A stretch of 64,000 nucleotides of DNA from CAMUQR01 sp963516005 (GCA_963516005.1 CAUPYP010000002.1:185600-249599), one strand, 5' to 3'. Shown: positions 27,057 to 36,010, counted from the stretch's first letter. Made by a program: numbers and translations. Notes: a model not told the origin generated them from the sequence alone.

Positions 27057-27085
27057 AGTCTCGGTTTACCAACCGGGGCTTTTTA
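27057..27085 (+). terminator. Pilin terminator
   Basis: AGTCTCGGTT (27057-27066) pairs with AACCGGGGCT (27071-27080), two G-T pairs, then TTTTT. Confidence 0.85.
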
Positions 27086-27113
27086 AAATAAAACTTATGG
27101 TATAATTAAGCAT

Positions 27114-27674
27114 ATGTATAATCCAAATCCCAACCAAGATCAAGAAGCGCAATTAATTGCTAATGAAATGTTGGCAGCCGCTAAGGAAGAGCGCCAACAG
27201 AAGCTGGTAGCTCGTCGTGTTGCTAGAATCATTAAAATTATCGCTACAATTATCGTGATTGTGGCAATTGTAGTGGTTGTGCGACCGCTGTTTTCAGCAG
27301 AAACAGCTCGTGACAAAAAGCGCAAAGAGAGTTTATCGGATATTTCCAAAGAAATTAGTAGTTACAAAAGTAACCATCGTAACAATCTACCGATGGAAAC
27401 TAGCACTAAGCAATGGGAGCGAGAATTTATCGAACCTTATCTGAAGGATAAAGATTTTTTTAAAGATCCAATGTCTGGCGGTGAATATCGTGTCGTGATT
27501 AATGAAAAGAAAACTGCTAATGACATCAAGGATATTAATGATGCTGGTAAGATTTTTATTGATCAATCATCAGAATGTGCTGAGACTGGCAACATCAATC
27601 CAGCGGGCAGTGCAGTGGCTACGCTTCGGATTAGGCTTGAATCTGGTGAAGTGCATTGCGTGAATGCTGGTTAA
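27114..27674 (+). CDS. Pilin-head protein on a non-cleavable membrane anchor
   Basis: The 186-residue product has no prepilin leader: a 38-residue charged cytoplasmic tail precedes a membrane helix (about 39-57, IIKIIATIIVIVAIVVVV). The part after the helix matches the head of the preceding pilin in order and spacing: RDKKRKESLSDISKEISSYK versus RDTQRKSDLNRAAAALTDYK, an H-R-N-x-P segment, and a C-terminal LRIRLESGEVHC versus LRMKLEGAGYHC. Both cysteines are kept. It is therefore a pilin paralogue that PilD cannot process by the usual rule. TATAAT (27101-27106) lies 7 nt before the ATG, so it is probably leaderless. A role as pilus base or assembly regulator is a guess. Confidence 0.85.
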   Translation: MYNPNPNQDQEAQLIANEMLAAAKEERQQKLVARRVARIIKIIATIIVIVAIVVVVRPLFSAETARDKKRKESLSDISKEISSYKSNHRNNLPMETSTKQWEREFIEPYLKDKDFFKDPMSGGEYRVVINEKKTANDIKDINDAGKIFIDQSSECAETGNINPAGSAVATLRIRLESGEVHCVNAG

Positions 27675-27677
27675 ATA

Positions 27678-28574
27678 ATGGAAGTTTTAATTTTTTGTTA
27701 TTTGTTCACAATGGGAGCGGCGGCTGGATCGTACGCAATTGCTACTTTATGGCGTTTGCGAGCTCAGGAATTGCGGACAACTCCAGTCACAAAACTTGAT
27801 AAGTCGGCCCAGTCGGAATATAACCGTCTGATTAAAGACAAAAAACTAGTTGTCAAGAGCGTGCGAACTGATCATTCACGTTGTCTATACTGTGGGCATC
27901 GCTTGGCTTGGTATGATTTAATACCTATTATTAGCTGGCTGACTTTGCACGGTAAGTGTCGCTACTGCAAAAAATCAATCGGCTCTACTGAGGTGATAGC
28001 GGAAATTGGTTTGGGCGTGCTATTTGTCTTATCTTATGCTGTGTTAAAAAATATCGTCTGGTGGCCGTCAGTAGTATTGTGGTTGATGCTGTTGGTGATT
28101 TTAACTATTTTATTTTTTTATGATTTAAAATGGCAATTATTGCCAACCTCAGTATTATGGTTGGGAATTGCATTGAGCGTTGCAATGGCTGGGGTTAATA
28201 TATATAATCAGCATTCTCAAGGGACGCTAACGTCATCAATAATTTATGGCTATTTAATGGCGTGGACAATTCTAGCTGGTTTGTACCTGTTACTGTCAAA
28301 AATCTCTCATGAAAAATGGGTAGGTAGCGGTGATGCTTATGTGGCGACAATTATGGCGCTAGTTTTGGGCGACTGGAGGTTAGCTTTTGTGAGTCTGTTC
28401 TTGGCGAATTTCTTGGGTTGCGTAGGAGTGTTTGGAATGGCTGTGATTAAGAAGAAAAATGTTCGACGGATGCGGGTAGCATTTGCGCCGATGCTGATTG
28501 CCTCATTAATTATGGTCTATTTACTACAATGGGTGATTTTACAAAAAATTAGCTGGTTAATGTTTGATGTTTAA
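27678..28574 (+). CDS. pilD: Prepilin peptidase (A24 family)
   Basis: The 298-residue membrane enzyme has two CxxC pairs in a cytoplasmic loop (CLYCGHR and CRYCKKS near residues 74 and 97), then about seven membrane segments. The catalytic aspartates are FYDLKWQLLP (about residue 150) and GSGDAYVA (about residue 217). It removes the leader peptide of prepilins and N-methylates the new N-terminus. It starts 3 nt after the preceding stop codon. Length and order of motifs are normal for PilD/PulO. Confidence 0.93.
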   Translation: MEVLIFCYLFTMGAAAGSYAIATLWRLRAQELRTTPVTKLDKSAQSEYNRLIKDKKLVVKSVRTDHSRCLYCGHRLAWYDLIPIISWLTLHGKCRYCKKSIGSTEVIAEIGLGVLFVLSYAVLKNIVWWPSVVLWLMLLVILTILFFYDLKWQLLPTSVLWLGIALSVAMAGVNIYNQHSQGTLTSSIIYGYLMAWTILAGLYLLLSKISHEKWVGSGDAYVATIMALVLGDWRLAFVSLFLANFLGCVGVFGMAVIKKKNVRRMRVAFAPMLIASLIMVYLLQWVILQKISWLMFDV

Positions 28575-28597
28575 AATGCTTATGGTATAATCAGAAT

Positions 28598-29389
28598 ATG
28601 AAGAAGAGTCAATCTGGGTTTAGCTTGGTGGAAGTTATGCTGACATTGGCGATAATGTTCGTATTATTTGTGGCATTAATCGGCATGGTGCAATTTTCAT
28701 TGGGGCGACAGAGATACGAAAGTACTCTTAATTCGTTTAAAGATTTTTTGCAGAGACAGTATAGCGAAGTGCAAAATGTGGTTATAGATGGCGAGCGGGA
28801 AGAAGTGAAGGAATGCAATCACAATAATTCTCGAGTCTCAACAATGGGAAGGACTAATTGTTACGTAATTGGTAGGTTGTTGAATTTTCGACGGGAAAAA
28901 GATGGGCAACGAACTTTAGTGGATGTATATCAGATTGTTTATAAAGAGGATAATGCTAACGATCCTCAATTGCAATTCTTGATGTCAAATGATTTCTCGC
29001 TAACTGACGCTTATAATCAAGATAAGATTAAGGGTTTTCATGGTTATAAAGTGGATGAGTATGCAGTAGAATGGGGCGCTCTGCTCAAACGACCAATTCC
29101 AAATGCTTCGCCGGAGATTAATGGTAATCTATCAGTATTTATTTTTCGCAGTCCAGAAAGCGGTGCAATACGTACTTACATTAGTGATGGCCGTGAATTT
29201 ACACCAACCACAATCGGCGGTATTTTATCAAAAAATAATCTTGAAAAAACAATGGATATGTGTGTAATATCTAGTGGTAGCGCTGGTACTGAGCTACGTT
29301 CAGTAAGAATTAACGCTGGTTCACCAAATGCTTCTGGTATTGAGATTACTTTACCGCAAAATTTACTAAACGGAGGTAAGTGTGAGTAG
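28598..29389 (+). CDS. Minor pilin/pseudopilin
   Basis: A 263-residue protein with the prepilin motif KKSQSG then FSLVEVMLTLAIMFVLFVAL, with Glu at mature position +5. The head is large and contains four or more Cys. TATAAT (28586-28591) ends 6 nt before the ATG, so a second, leaderless transcript probably serves the minor-pilin genes. It overlaps the next gene by 8 nt. Probably part of the tip complex that initiates pilus assembly. Confidence 0.85.
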   Translation: MKKSQSGFSLVEVMLTLAIMFVLFVALIGMVQFSLGRQRYESTLNSFKDFLQRQYSEVQNVVIDGEREEVKECNHNNSRVSTMGRTNCYVIGRLLNFRREKDGQRTLVDVYQIVYKEDNANDPQLQFLMSNDFSLTDAYNQDKIKGFHGYKVDEYAVEWGALLKRPIPNASPEINGNLSVFIFRSPESGAIRTYISDGREFTPTTIGGILSKNNLEKTMDMCVISSGSAGTELRSVRINAGSPNASGIEITLPQNLLNGGKCE

Positions 29390-30053
29390 AAAACATAACG
29401 CTAAGCGTGGTGATACAATTGTTGAAGTGGTATTTTCGATTGCTATTTTAAGCTTCACAATCTTGTCTTTAATGCTGGTGATGCAGAAGGGCAGTAATGC
29501 TGTGCAGTTATCGTTGGAACTTAATTTGGCACGTAATCATATGAACGCCCAAGCGGAAGCTATTCGGTTCATTAATGCGTCAATTCAAAACCGTGAGCGT
29601 ACTTCAGAAGCAGGTCAAACCAGCGAGTTTTCCAGTATCTGGCGGGATATGATATCTGAAGCATCAGCTAGTGTCAGCGAGTGGAAAGATATGACTACGG
29701 TGGTAAATGGTGAGCCTGTATGTCGTGAGGCGCCAAGTAAATCTTTTGTGTTGGATCTGTCAAATGTGCAATCGGGTTTGCAAAAAGGGAGTGTACTGAC
29801 TAAGGCTGAGGTTTATCCAAGAATGGTCTATAATAACGGTGCAGATAATAATAAAATCCAAACCGATAAACGTTTTGTCCGTTCCGAGGGCATTTGGGTG
29901 GAGGTCGAACGAGCCAGCGGTAGCGATGCTTCCTTGACTGACGCTTACGATTTTCACATTCGAGCTTGTTGGAAAAGTGTTGGTCAGTCGGCTCCAATTA
30001 CTTTAGGAACTATTGTTCGAGTTCATGTTTCAAAAACTCAAGGAGTGGAATAA
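29382..30053 (+). CDS. Minor pilin with Asp at the mature N-terminus
   Basis: GTG start at 29382 with a strong CGGAGGTAAG ribosome site. The 223-residue product has the leader MSRKHNAKRG followed by DTIVEVVFSIAILSFTIL, so PilD would leave Asp rather than Phe at position 1; Glu+5 is kept. It overlaps the upstream minor pilin by 8 nt. The head has one Cys near residue 107 and one near residue 200. The charged first residue is unusual and may reflect a special position in the fibre. Confidence 0.85.
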   Translation: MSRKHNAKRGDTIVEVVFSIAILSFTILSLMLVMQKGSNAVQLSLELNLARNHMNAQAEAIRFINASIQNRERTSEAGQTSEFSSIWRDMISEASASVSEWKDMTTVVNGEPVCREAPSKSFVLDLSNVQSGLQKGSVLTKAEVYPRMVYNNGADNNKIQTDKRFVRSEGIWVEVERASGSDASLTDAYDFHIRACWKSVGQSAPITLGTIVRVHVSKTQGVE

Positions 30054-30054
30054 T

Positions 30055-30945
30055 ATGTTAAAAACTAAAAAAGCTTTCACAATTATTGAAATCATGATGT
30101 CGATGGTTTTTCTGTCGGTGATGATGATTTTAATCGGTTACACGATTATCCGCTTTATGAATATTTATAATAAAGGCATTTCAATTAAAAACGTGAACGA
30201 AACTGCTGACTTAATTATTGGTGATATGCAGGATTCAATTGCGAGCGGGAGCTATGTCAAATGTGCCATTAAATACAAAAATTATGACAATATGCGCTTA
30301 CTGTCTAGCGATGCTGAGACTTGCAAGAAGCTTCTTAATAATGATCCTTCGGAAGAGATTACTGGTGGGGCGATTTGCACTGGGCGTGTGAGTTATGTCT
30401 GGAATTATGGAGCGTCTTTGCAGAAGGCTCAGGAAGATCCAAATTATAATCGCTATTTGTTCCGTTATAAAGATCAGGCCGGTAATCCAAAAAATATTCG
30501 AATGGCTCGCATTAATGATTTATCGGGAATTTATTGTACTGATAATATTACCAGCATTACTGCTTCAGTTAACCCTAACGCTGTTCCAGCATTGTATAAG
30601 ATGAATTCGAATGAATTATCAACTAAAAATTCTGTGATTGAACTAATTGAGGATAATGATAAGATGCTGGCCCTACATAGCTTGTCAGTCACGAGTAGTG
30701 CTTATAGTCAAGAAACGCATCAGTCATTGTATGAAATTGAGTTTGTGCTGGGGACTTTTCGTGATAAGTTAATCTTGACTGAAGATGCGCAATGTCGGAC
30801 TTTGCGACAGGCTTATGATGGCGATAAAAAAGCTGATGGCACGATTGACGAATCAACGCGCGCTACTGAACAAGATATTAATCATTGTGCAATTAATAAA
30901 TTTAATTTTGCTATGCGAGGCTTGAAAGGAAAAGGCAAATGGTAA
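30055..30945 (+). CDS. Minor pilin with Ala at the cleavage site
   Basis: I start at ATG 30055, 6 nt after AAGGAGTGG; the frame is open 14 codons further up, inside the previous gene. The 296-residue product has the leader MLKTKKA followed by FTIIEIMMSMVFLSVMMILI, so Ala replaces the usual Gly at -1. Glu+5 is present. The head has several Cys (KCAIK, TCKKL, ICTGR, YCTDN) and is rich in Asn/Asp. It overlaps the next gene by 7 nt. Confidence 0.85.
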   Translation: MLKTKKAFTIIEIMMSMVFLSVMMILIGYTIIRFMNIYNKGISIKNVNETADLIIGDMQDSIASGSYVKCAIKYKNYDNMRLLSSDAETCKKLLNNDPSEEITGGAICTGRVSYVWNYGASLQKAQEDPNYNRYLFRYKDQAGNPKNIRMARINDLSGIYCTDNITSITASVNPNAVPALYKMNSNELSTKNSVIELIEDNDKMLALHSLSVTSSAYSQETHQSLYEIEFVLGTFRDKLILTEDAQCRTLRQAYDGDKKADGTIDESTRATEQDINHCAINKFNFAMRGLKGKGKW

Positions 30946-32084
30946 AAAAAATTTTCAAATTTAAACAAGGTGCGGTGTCAATTTTTGTGGTGATTTTTAC
31001 ATCTTTGTTGATCGGTCTGATTGCTTTAGCTTTTATTCGTTTAATGATCCTTGGGCAAAAACGCGCCTTAAATTCCGATTTAGCTGATTCAGCTTATGAT
31101 TCAGCTTTAGCTGGCCTAGAAGATGCTAAACGAGCAATTATTGAGTACGAGAGAAATATTTGTGCCAATGATGCTACAAAATGTAGAGAGCTCGCTAATA
31201 ATGTGCTTAATGGTAATAATTGTGATGCTATCCAACACATTCTCGGCGGTGATAGAGGCAAAGAGGTACCAATTGCTAAAAAAGGCGGTAGTAACGCTTT
31301 AGACCAAGCTTATACTTGTGTTAAAATTAAGTATTTTACTGATAATTATGTACGTGACCTCAAACAAGGGGCGGGTGAGCAAATTGTCTTACCTTTGAAT
31401 GTCAATAAGAACATGGACTCAATGCGATTACAGTGGCATAGTCCTAAAGATTCAGCTAATAATAGTTATACATTGGATGCTATTTCCGGTAATGATCTCT
31501 ATAAGTGGCCTAATGCGCAGTCCTGGGGATCAAAACCACCAGTGCTGATGGTACAGCTAATTAAAAAAGGTGCATCAGATCCTAAAACTCTTTATTTACG
31601 GCCAGTAGCAGGTGGTGTTTCGGAAGCGGATTTCGGTGCTGATGATAGCAGTTTCAAGCCCGATAAAGCACCAGTAATCGGAGTCCATTGCCAGAAAAAT
31701 AAATCTCCTTATGAATGCTCTTTGAAATTGAATGGATTAAATATTCAGGCCGGAGATCGAGAGACTTTCTTACGTATTACTAAGATTTATGATACCCAAA
31801 CTACCATTAACTTCGACCCTAACACTTCTGACACACCAGATGTAACACGCTTTAATGGTATTCAGCCGGAAATTGATGTGACTGGTCGGGCTAATCATAT
31901 TTTCCGTCGAGTGAAGGCGCGGGTCGAGTTTACAACTGGTTTATTCCCATATCCATCGGCAGCATTACACGTTAATAAAAGTATTTGTAAATCATTCGAA
32001 ATGACTGATTATCGTTTGAAAAATGATAAAAGCTTTACACCGGATGGTGATGATCACACACCAGAGTGTTTTATTGATAAATAA
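30939..32084 (+). CDS. Large minor pilin, PilX/GspK-like
   Basis: A 381-residue protein starting MVKKIFKFKQG then AVSIFVVIFTSLLIGLIALAF, a prepilin-like segment with no Glu at +5. In GspK and PilX-type proteins, which cap the fibre, Glu+5 is also missing. A helical region follows (ADSAYDSALAGLEDAKRAI), then a large head with at least eight Cys. It is the last gene of the T4P locus, ending at a bidirectional terminator. Confidence 0.75.
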   Translation: MVKKIFKFKQGAVSIFVVIFTSLLIGLIALAFIRLMILGQKRALNSDLADSAYDSALAGLEDAKRAIIEYERNICANDATKCRELANNVLNGNNCDAIQHILGGDRGKEVPIAKKGGSNALDQAYTCVKIKYFTDNYVRDLKQGAGEQIVLPLNVNKNMDSMRLQWHSPKDSANNSYTLDAISGNDLYKWPNAQSWGSKPPVLMVQLIKKGASDPKTLYLRPVAGGVSEADFGADDSSFKPDKAPVIGVHCQKNKSPYECSLKLNGLNIQAGDRETFLRITKIYDTQTTINFDPNTSDTPDVTRFNGIQPEIDVTGRANHIFRRVKARVEFTTGLFPYPSAALHVNKSICKSFEMTDYRLKNDKSFTPDGDDHTPECFIDK

Positions 32085-32103
32085 ATATATTAATTAACAA
32101 ATA

Positions 32104-32130
32104 AAACCTGACCGTAATGGTCAGGTTTTA
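32104..32130. terminator. Bidirectional terminator between T4P locus and xer
   Basis: AAAACCTGACC (32104-32114) and GGTCAGGTTTT (32119-32129) form an 11-bp stem. The stop codon of the minus-strand recombinase lies in the 3' arm. Confidence 0.85.
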
Positions 32131-33032
32131 TTGTGAAACTTACGATGAACATCACGCAAGTGGGGATTGGTGATATGGGTGTAGATTTGAGTCGTGGAGA
32201 TATCGCTGTGACCTAGCATCTCTTGGACGCTACGTAAATCCGCTCCGTTCATCAACAAATCAGTCGCAAAGCTATGACGTAGGGTGTGAGGACTGACATG
32301 TTTAGTAATTCCGGCTAATTTAGCATATTTGGTGACAATCCGTTGAATGCTACGGCTAGTCAGGCGTCGATAATCCCCAGAATTACTGCCGGTGGCTTGC
32401 TTGCTGTGATTCAAAAACAGAGGTGGTAAGCTGTCTTGGCGGGCTTCTAGATAATCACTAACGCTCGATGCGGCTTGTGGACTAATGAAAATCGGGCGGT
32501 CTTTAGATCCTTTACCACGCACCATAAACTCCATTTTGTCAAGATTAATGTGATCACGATTGAGACTGACTATTTCTGAAACACGCATTCCGCCCGAAAA
32601 TAGCAAATCAATAATGGCGCGGTCGCGTTTACCGATCAGTGTGTCAGTCGGAATCACCGTTACCATTTCTGCGAGTTCATTGTTGTATAAAAAAGTTACT
32701 TGTTTGCGACTAACTTTAGCGAGCTTAATGCGTGATGGTTCAAGAGATTTAATATCACGGTCTTGCAAATATTTGAGGAAATTGCGTAGAGCAATCAGAT
32801 GGTAATTCTGGGTTATCCGACCTAATTCCTGACCAGAATAATTATGGTAGCGGTTGAGCCATAGGCGATATTTACGGATAGTTTCAGGTGTAATAGCTTC
32901 AACCTCAATATTACCGGCAAATTCAATGAATCGCTCAATACATAAATCATAATTGCGAATAGTATTATTGCTCGAGCCTTTTTCGATCTCTAGATATTCC
33001 GAAAAATCGTACTTCAAATCGCTAATATTCAT
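32121..33032 (-). CDS. xerA: Tyrosine recombinase, XerC/XerD/XerA type
   Basis: A 303-residue integrase-family enzyme with an N-terminal SAM-like DNA-binding domain (about 1-90) and a catalytic domain carrying SGGMRVSEIVSL (Arg), GKGSKDRPI (Lys), SPHTLRHSFATDL (His-x-x-Arg), LGHSDISTTQIYTH (His and the nucleophile Tyr). It most likely resolves chromosome dimers at dif with FtsK. It is the only Xer gene in the window. On the minus strand TATACT (33045-33040) ends 7 nt before the ATG, suggesting a leaderless message. An integrase of a mobile element is less likely because no att repeat or element genes are seen. Confidence 0.88.
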   Translation of the reverse strand: MNISDLKYDFSEYLEIEKGSSNNTIRNYDLCIERFIEFAGNIEVEAITPETIRKYRLWLNRYHNYSGQELGRITQNYHLIALRNFLKYLQDRDIKSLEPSRIKLAKVSRKQVTFLYNNELAEMVTVIPTDTLIGKRDRAIIDLLFSGGMRVSEIVSLNRDHINLDKMEFMVRGKGSKDRPIFISPQAASSVSDYLEARQDSLPPLFLNHSKQATGSNSGDYRRLTSRSIQRIVTKYAKLAGITKHVSPHTLRHSFATDLLMNGADLRSVQEMLGHSDISTTQIYTHITNPHLRDVHRKFHNKT

Positions 33033-33117
33033 TACTTATAGTATAGCACGAATTAGGTGAAGCGATTACTGTATTAAACCAGCGCTTTATGATAAAATCT
33101 TATCAAAGGAGATGAAC

Positions 33118-33636
33118 ATGGAGCAGGAAATTGCAAATAAAATTGAACGTAGTTTAGTGCTGTTTAAACCGGATGCGGTGCAACGTGGTTTGGTGGGTGA
33201 GATTTTGACGCGCTTTGAGCGAGTTGGCTTAAAAATCGTGGCTACAAAAATGATCGCCCCATCGAAGGATCATTTTTATGCTCATTATGAGGAAATCGGC
33301 AAAATGGTATCACGACGTGGTGAGCATACTTTTAACTTAACTCTAGAGATGATGACTTCTGGCCCGGTAATTGCGATGGTGTTTGAAGGCGTGGAGGCGG
33401 TGTCACTAATTCGTAAATTAGTTGGTACGACTGAACCAAAAACTTCGCCACCCGGAACTATTCGTGGCGACTACTCCCATATGAGTTTTGCCTATGCTGA
33501 TAGTAATGATAAAGGCGTGCCAAACTTGATTCATGCTTCTGGCGACCCCGATGAGGCGAAACAAGAAATCGCACACTGGTTTGCGCCAGCAGAGATTTAT
33601 GAATATCATTCATTGAATGAGCGCTATACGCGATAA
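33118..33636 (+). CDS. ndk: Nucleoside diphosphate kinase
   Basis: The 172-residue protein has ERSLVLFKPDAVQRGLVGEI, PPGTIRGDYS near residue 118, and the active-site His in NLIHASGDPDEAKQEI. It balances NTP and dNTP pools by phosphate transfer. It is about 30 residues longer than E. coli Ndk because of insertions around residue 60 and before the active site (SFAYADSNDKGVP), a pattern also known in some archaeal and eukaryotic forms. I prefer ATG 33118 over 33112 because AAAGGAG (33105-33111) would be too close to the latter. Confidence 0.93.
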   Translation: MEQEIANKIERSLVLFKPDAVQRGLVGEILTRFERVGLKIVATKMIAPSKDHFYAHYEEIGKMVSRRGEHTFNLTLEMMTSGPVIAMVFEGVEAVSLIRKLVGTTEPKTSPPGTIRGDYSHMSFAYADSNDKGVPNLIHASGDPDEAKQEIAHWFAPAEIYEYHSLNERYTR

Positions 33637-33644
33637 TCAACTCA

Positions 33645-33676
33645 AACCAGTCACGAAGATTGTGGCTGGTTTTTGC
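33645..33676 (+). terminator. ndk terminator
   Basis: AACCAGTCAC (33645-33654) pairs with GTGGCTGGTT (33662-33671), one G-T pair, then TTTGC. The tail overlaps the -35 of the tRNA-Arg promoter. Confidence 0.75.
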
Positions 33677-33702
33677 TTTTTCGGGTGATAAAATGCTATA
33701 AT
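33673..33702 (+). promoter_or_regulatory. tRNA-Arg promoter
   Basis: TTGCTT (33673-33678), 18-bp spacer, TATAAT (33697-33702). A 5' extension of about 55 nt precedes the mature tRNA. Confidence 0.65.
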
Positions 33703-33764
33703 TAAGTTATGCGATTGTAGAGAAAAATAGTGTTTTCTAGCTAATTGCGTAAGGAATAAATTAT

Positions 33765-33841
33765 GCTTTGGTAGCTCAACTGGATAGAGCAGATCCGTCC
33801 TAAGGATAAGGTTGTAGGTTCGACTCCTGCCCAAAGCACCA
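33765..33841 (+). tRNA. tRNA-Arg (anticodon CCT)
   Basis: 77 nt with acceptor GCTTTGG/CCAAAGC, D stem GCTC/GAGC, anticodon loop GTCCTAA, T arm GTAGG-TTCGACT-CCTGC, and encoded CCA. Position 27-43 is a G-A mismatch. It reads AGG codons. A membrane-protein ATG follows 19 nt downstream. Confidence 0.93.
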
Positions 33842-33860
33842 TATAACTATTAAATTAACG

Positions 33861-34379
33861 ATGCAAGAACAACTCACTCAATCCAGTTTTGACGGGCAAC
33901 GTCCAGATGAACAACTAATTGTGCTGTTTCGCAAGCATGGTATTGCGCTGGTATTTTCGGCGGTCTGGAAGCTTTTGCTGTCGGGTCTGATTTTGTTCGT
34001 TGTTTTTAAATTTTTTGCGCAAGAGTTTTGGTTAATTGCAGTCATTCTAGTAGTGCTAATTATGATTAGCTGGGGACTGTATTTTATGACTTGGTACTAT
34101 ACTTTTTGTATCGTGACCAATCAGCGCTTACGGTACGTGCAACGTGCGGGCTTATTTAAACAGACCGTGCTTGATTTACCGCTAACTTCGATTCAAACCG
34201 TGCGCTATGAAACTACCGGGATGATGATGGATATGATTAATTCTGGTGATTTAATCATTGATGCAGTCTCGGGTGAATTAACAATTAGTGAAGTGAAAAA
34301 CATTAAGCAGATTTATAATCTATTACAAGATTTAATTAGTAAGGAATCTAAGCCAACCAATGAAACTACCCAAAATTAA
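33861..34379 (+). CDS. PH-domain membrane protein (bPH2/YdbT-like)
   Basis: The 172-residue product has two membrane helices (about 29-50 and 55-76) and a C-terminal bacterial PH-like domain with the signature YYTFCIVTNQRLRYVQRAGLF (shortened here by length limits to its first part, YYTFCIVTNQRLRYV). Such proteins are found widely in Gram-positive and CPR bacteria; their role is unclear. No ribosome site precedes the ATG, which lies 19 nt after the tRNA-Arg 3' end, so the mRNA may arise by tRNA processing. It overlaps the next gene by 20 nt. Confidence 0.82.
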   Translation: MQEQLTQSSFDGQRPDEQLIVLFRKHGIALVFSAVWKLLLSGLILFVVFKFFAQEFWLIAVILVVLIMISWGLYFMTWYYTFCIVTNQRLRYVQRAGLFKQTVLDLPLTSIQTVRYETTGMMMDMINSGDLIIDAVSGELTISEVKNIKQIYNLLQDLISKESKPTNETTQN

Positions 34380-35385
34380 ACTGAAAAAAAAGTCAGCTAA
34401 ACTCAAACCAGCACGTATTACCACTAAGACGATTGAGCAACATCGTCGTGAGATTTTAGACGGGGCGAAGAAGTTTAAATACCCAATCCAATACGAAAAA
34501 CATCGTCTAGTGATTAACGCGATTTTAGTGGGGATTGCGTTCGTAGCAATTTTTTTCGCGGTGATAGCGTGGCGGATTTATAAGGCTAATGATACAAGCA
34601 GTTTTTTGTATAAAATCAGTCAGGTGATCCCGTTTCGGGTGGGTGAAGTTGAGGGTCAACCGATTTTATTTAGCGACTATTTAGCTTATTATCGGAGTTC
34701 GTGGCACTATCATCAAGCCAAAGAGCAAAAAAACACTAACCAACAGATTGAAGATAAGCTCAAAAATGAATATCGCCAGCGCGCTTTTGATAATGCTGTG
34801 AAGATTGCCTATGCTAAAAAGCTCGCAACTGAGCGCAATATTAGCGTTTCGCAATCAGAAATTGATCAAGAGCTTCAGACTAAACTAACCTATGCGGACG
34901 CTAAAATCTCACAATCATCTTTTGATAAAATCGTCAAAGAATACTATGGTCTGAGTCAGTGGGAGTATCGGCAGATTTTTGTACACTATCCGTTGTTGCT
35001 CAAAAAAGTGATGGTAGCAGTCGATCAACCAGCGACCGACCTTGAACAAAAAATTACCAACACTATCAAACAGGCGACTGGTAAGTTTGAAATCGCCTCA
35101 CTGCGGGAAACGTACCAAGCACAAGGTGTGGAATTTATCGATTCCGGTGTTGTAAAATATAAAATTAACGACAGTGGCCGGTCAGAAGTGGCAGCTAAGT
35201 TGCAAGTTGGTCAGATTGCGCCGAGTTTTATCTCACGCAATCTTGATAGTTATAATATTATTCAGCTAATTGCCAAAGACGAGGAAACTTTACGCTATCA
35301 CGTGCTCAAAATCCCACTGAATAAATTTAATGAACAATTAAAAACAATTACCGATCAGCAAAAAATCAAGAAATATATTAAATAA
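34360..35385 (+). CDS. SurA/PrsA-like membrane-anchored foldase candidate
   Basis: A 341-residue protein with a basic cytoplasmic tail (1-45), a membrane helix (about 50-72), and an extracytoplasmic part resembling the SurA N-terminal chaperone domain: VGEVEGQPILFSDYLAYY, KNEYRQRAFDNAVKIAYAKKLA, ISVSQSEIDQELQ. A C-terminal region (about 245-330) sits where a parvulin prolyl isomerase domain would be, but the catalytic signature is not clear. It probably helps fold exported proteins. It overlaps the PH-domain gene by 20 nt and is followed by sod after 10 nt. Confidence 0.75.
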   Translation: MKLPKIKLKKKSAKLKPARITTKTIEQHRREILDGAKKFKYPIQYEKHRLVINAILVGIAFVAIFFAVIAWRIYKANDTSSFLYKISQVIPFRVGEVEGQPILFSDYLAYYRSSWHYHQAKEQKNTNQQIEDKLKNEYRQRAFDNAVKIAYAKKLATERNISVSQSEIDQELQTKLTYADAKISQSSFDKIVKEYYGLSQWEYRQIFVHYPLLLKKVMVAVDQPATDLEQKITNTIKQATGKFEIASLRETYQAQGVEFIDSGVVKYKINDSGRSEVAAKLQVGQIAPSFISRNLDSYNIIQLIAKDEETLRYHVLKIPLNKFNEQLKTITDQQKIKKYIK

Positions 35386-35395
35386 GGAGTAAATT

Positions 35396-35989
35396 ATGTA
35401 TCAATTACCAACTTTAAAATATCAACCAGATGAATTGGGCTTTTTATCAGAAGCGACAGTGACGACACACTACGGCAAACACCATCAAAATTACCTCAAT
35501 AAGCTCAATGAAATTATTGACGGTACTGAATACGCGACTTGGCCGATCGAGCAACTTATTGCGCGAGTAAATGAACTGCCAGAGACGATCCGTCAAGGTG
35601 TAATCAACAATGGTGGTGGTTATTTTAATCACAATATCTACTGGGAAACAATTACTCCGCAAACTGATTTACGACCGACCGGGGAATTGTTAACGGCGAT
35701 TGAGCAAAAATATGGCTCATTTGATCAGCTAGCAACGGAGTTTAAGACAAAAGCCGCACAAGTCTTCGGTAGTGGTTGGTTGTGGCTGATGCCCGATTTA
35801 TCATTGGTAGCTAGTGCCAATCAGGATAATCCAATCTCCACGACTGGCCAATTGCCACTAACTGGCATTGATGTTTGGGAGCATGCTTATTATCTTGATT
35901 ATAAAAATCTTCGACCAGATTATATTGAGAAGTTTTGGCAACATCTTGATTGGGAAGTGATTGCTGAGCGTTGGCAAGCTAGCCGTTAG
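35396..35989 (+). CDS. sodA: Superoxide dismutase (Fe/Mn)
   Basis: The 197-residue enzyme contains the metal ligands of the Fe/Mn family: His in KHHQNYLNKL (about residue 26), His in GGYFNHNIYW (about residue 80), and Asp and His in GIDVWEHAYYLDY (about 158-163). FGSGWLWL is the conserved core. It turns superoxide into oxygen and peroxide in the cytoplasm. AAGGAG lies before the ATG. Metal choice cannot be decided from sequence. It shows exposure to oxygen even though the only reductase in the window is anaerobic. Confidence 0.95.
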   Translation: MYQLPTLKYQPDELGFLSEATVTTHYGKHHQNYLNKLNEIIDGTEYATWPIEQLIARVNELPETIRQGVINNGGGYFNHNIYWETITPQTDLRPTGELLTAIEQKYGSFDQLATEFKTKAAQVFGSGWLWLMPDLSLVASANQDNPISTTGQLPLTGIDVWEHAYYLDYKNLRPDYIEKFWQHLDWEVIAERWQASR

Positions 35990-36010
35990 ACTGCTTAATT
36001 TCTATCATCA

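Noticed and set aside
32121..33032. Integrase of a mobile element
   Set aside because: No flanking direct repeats, tRNA insertion site or element genes; length and motifs fit a housekeeping Xer.
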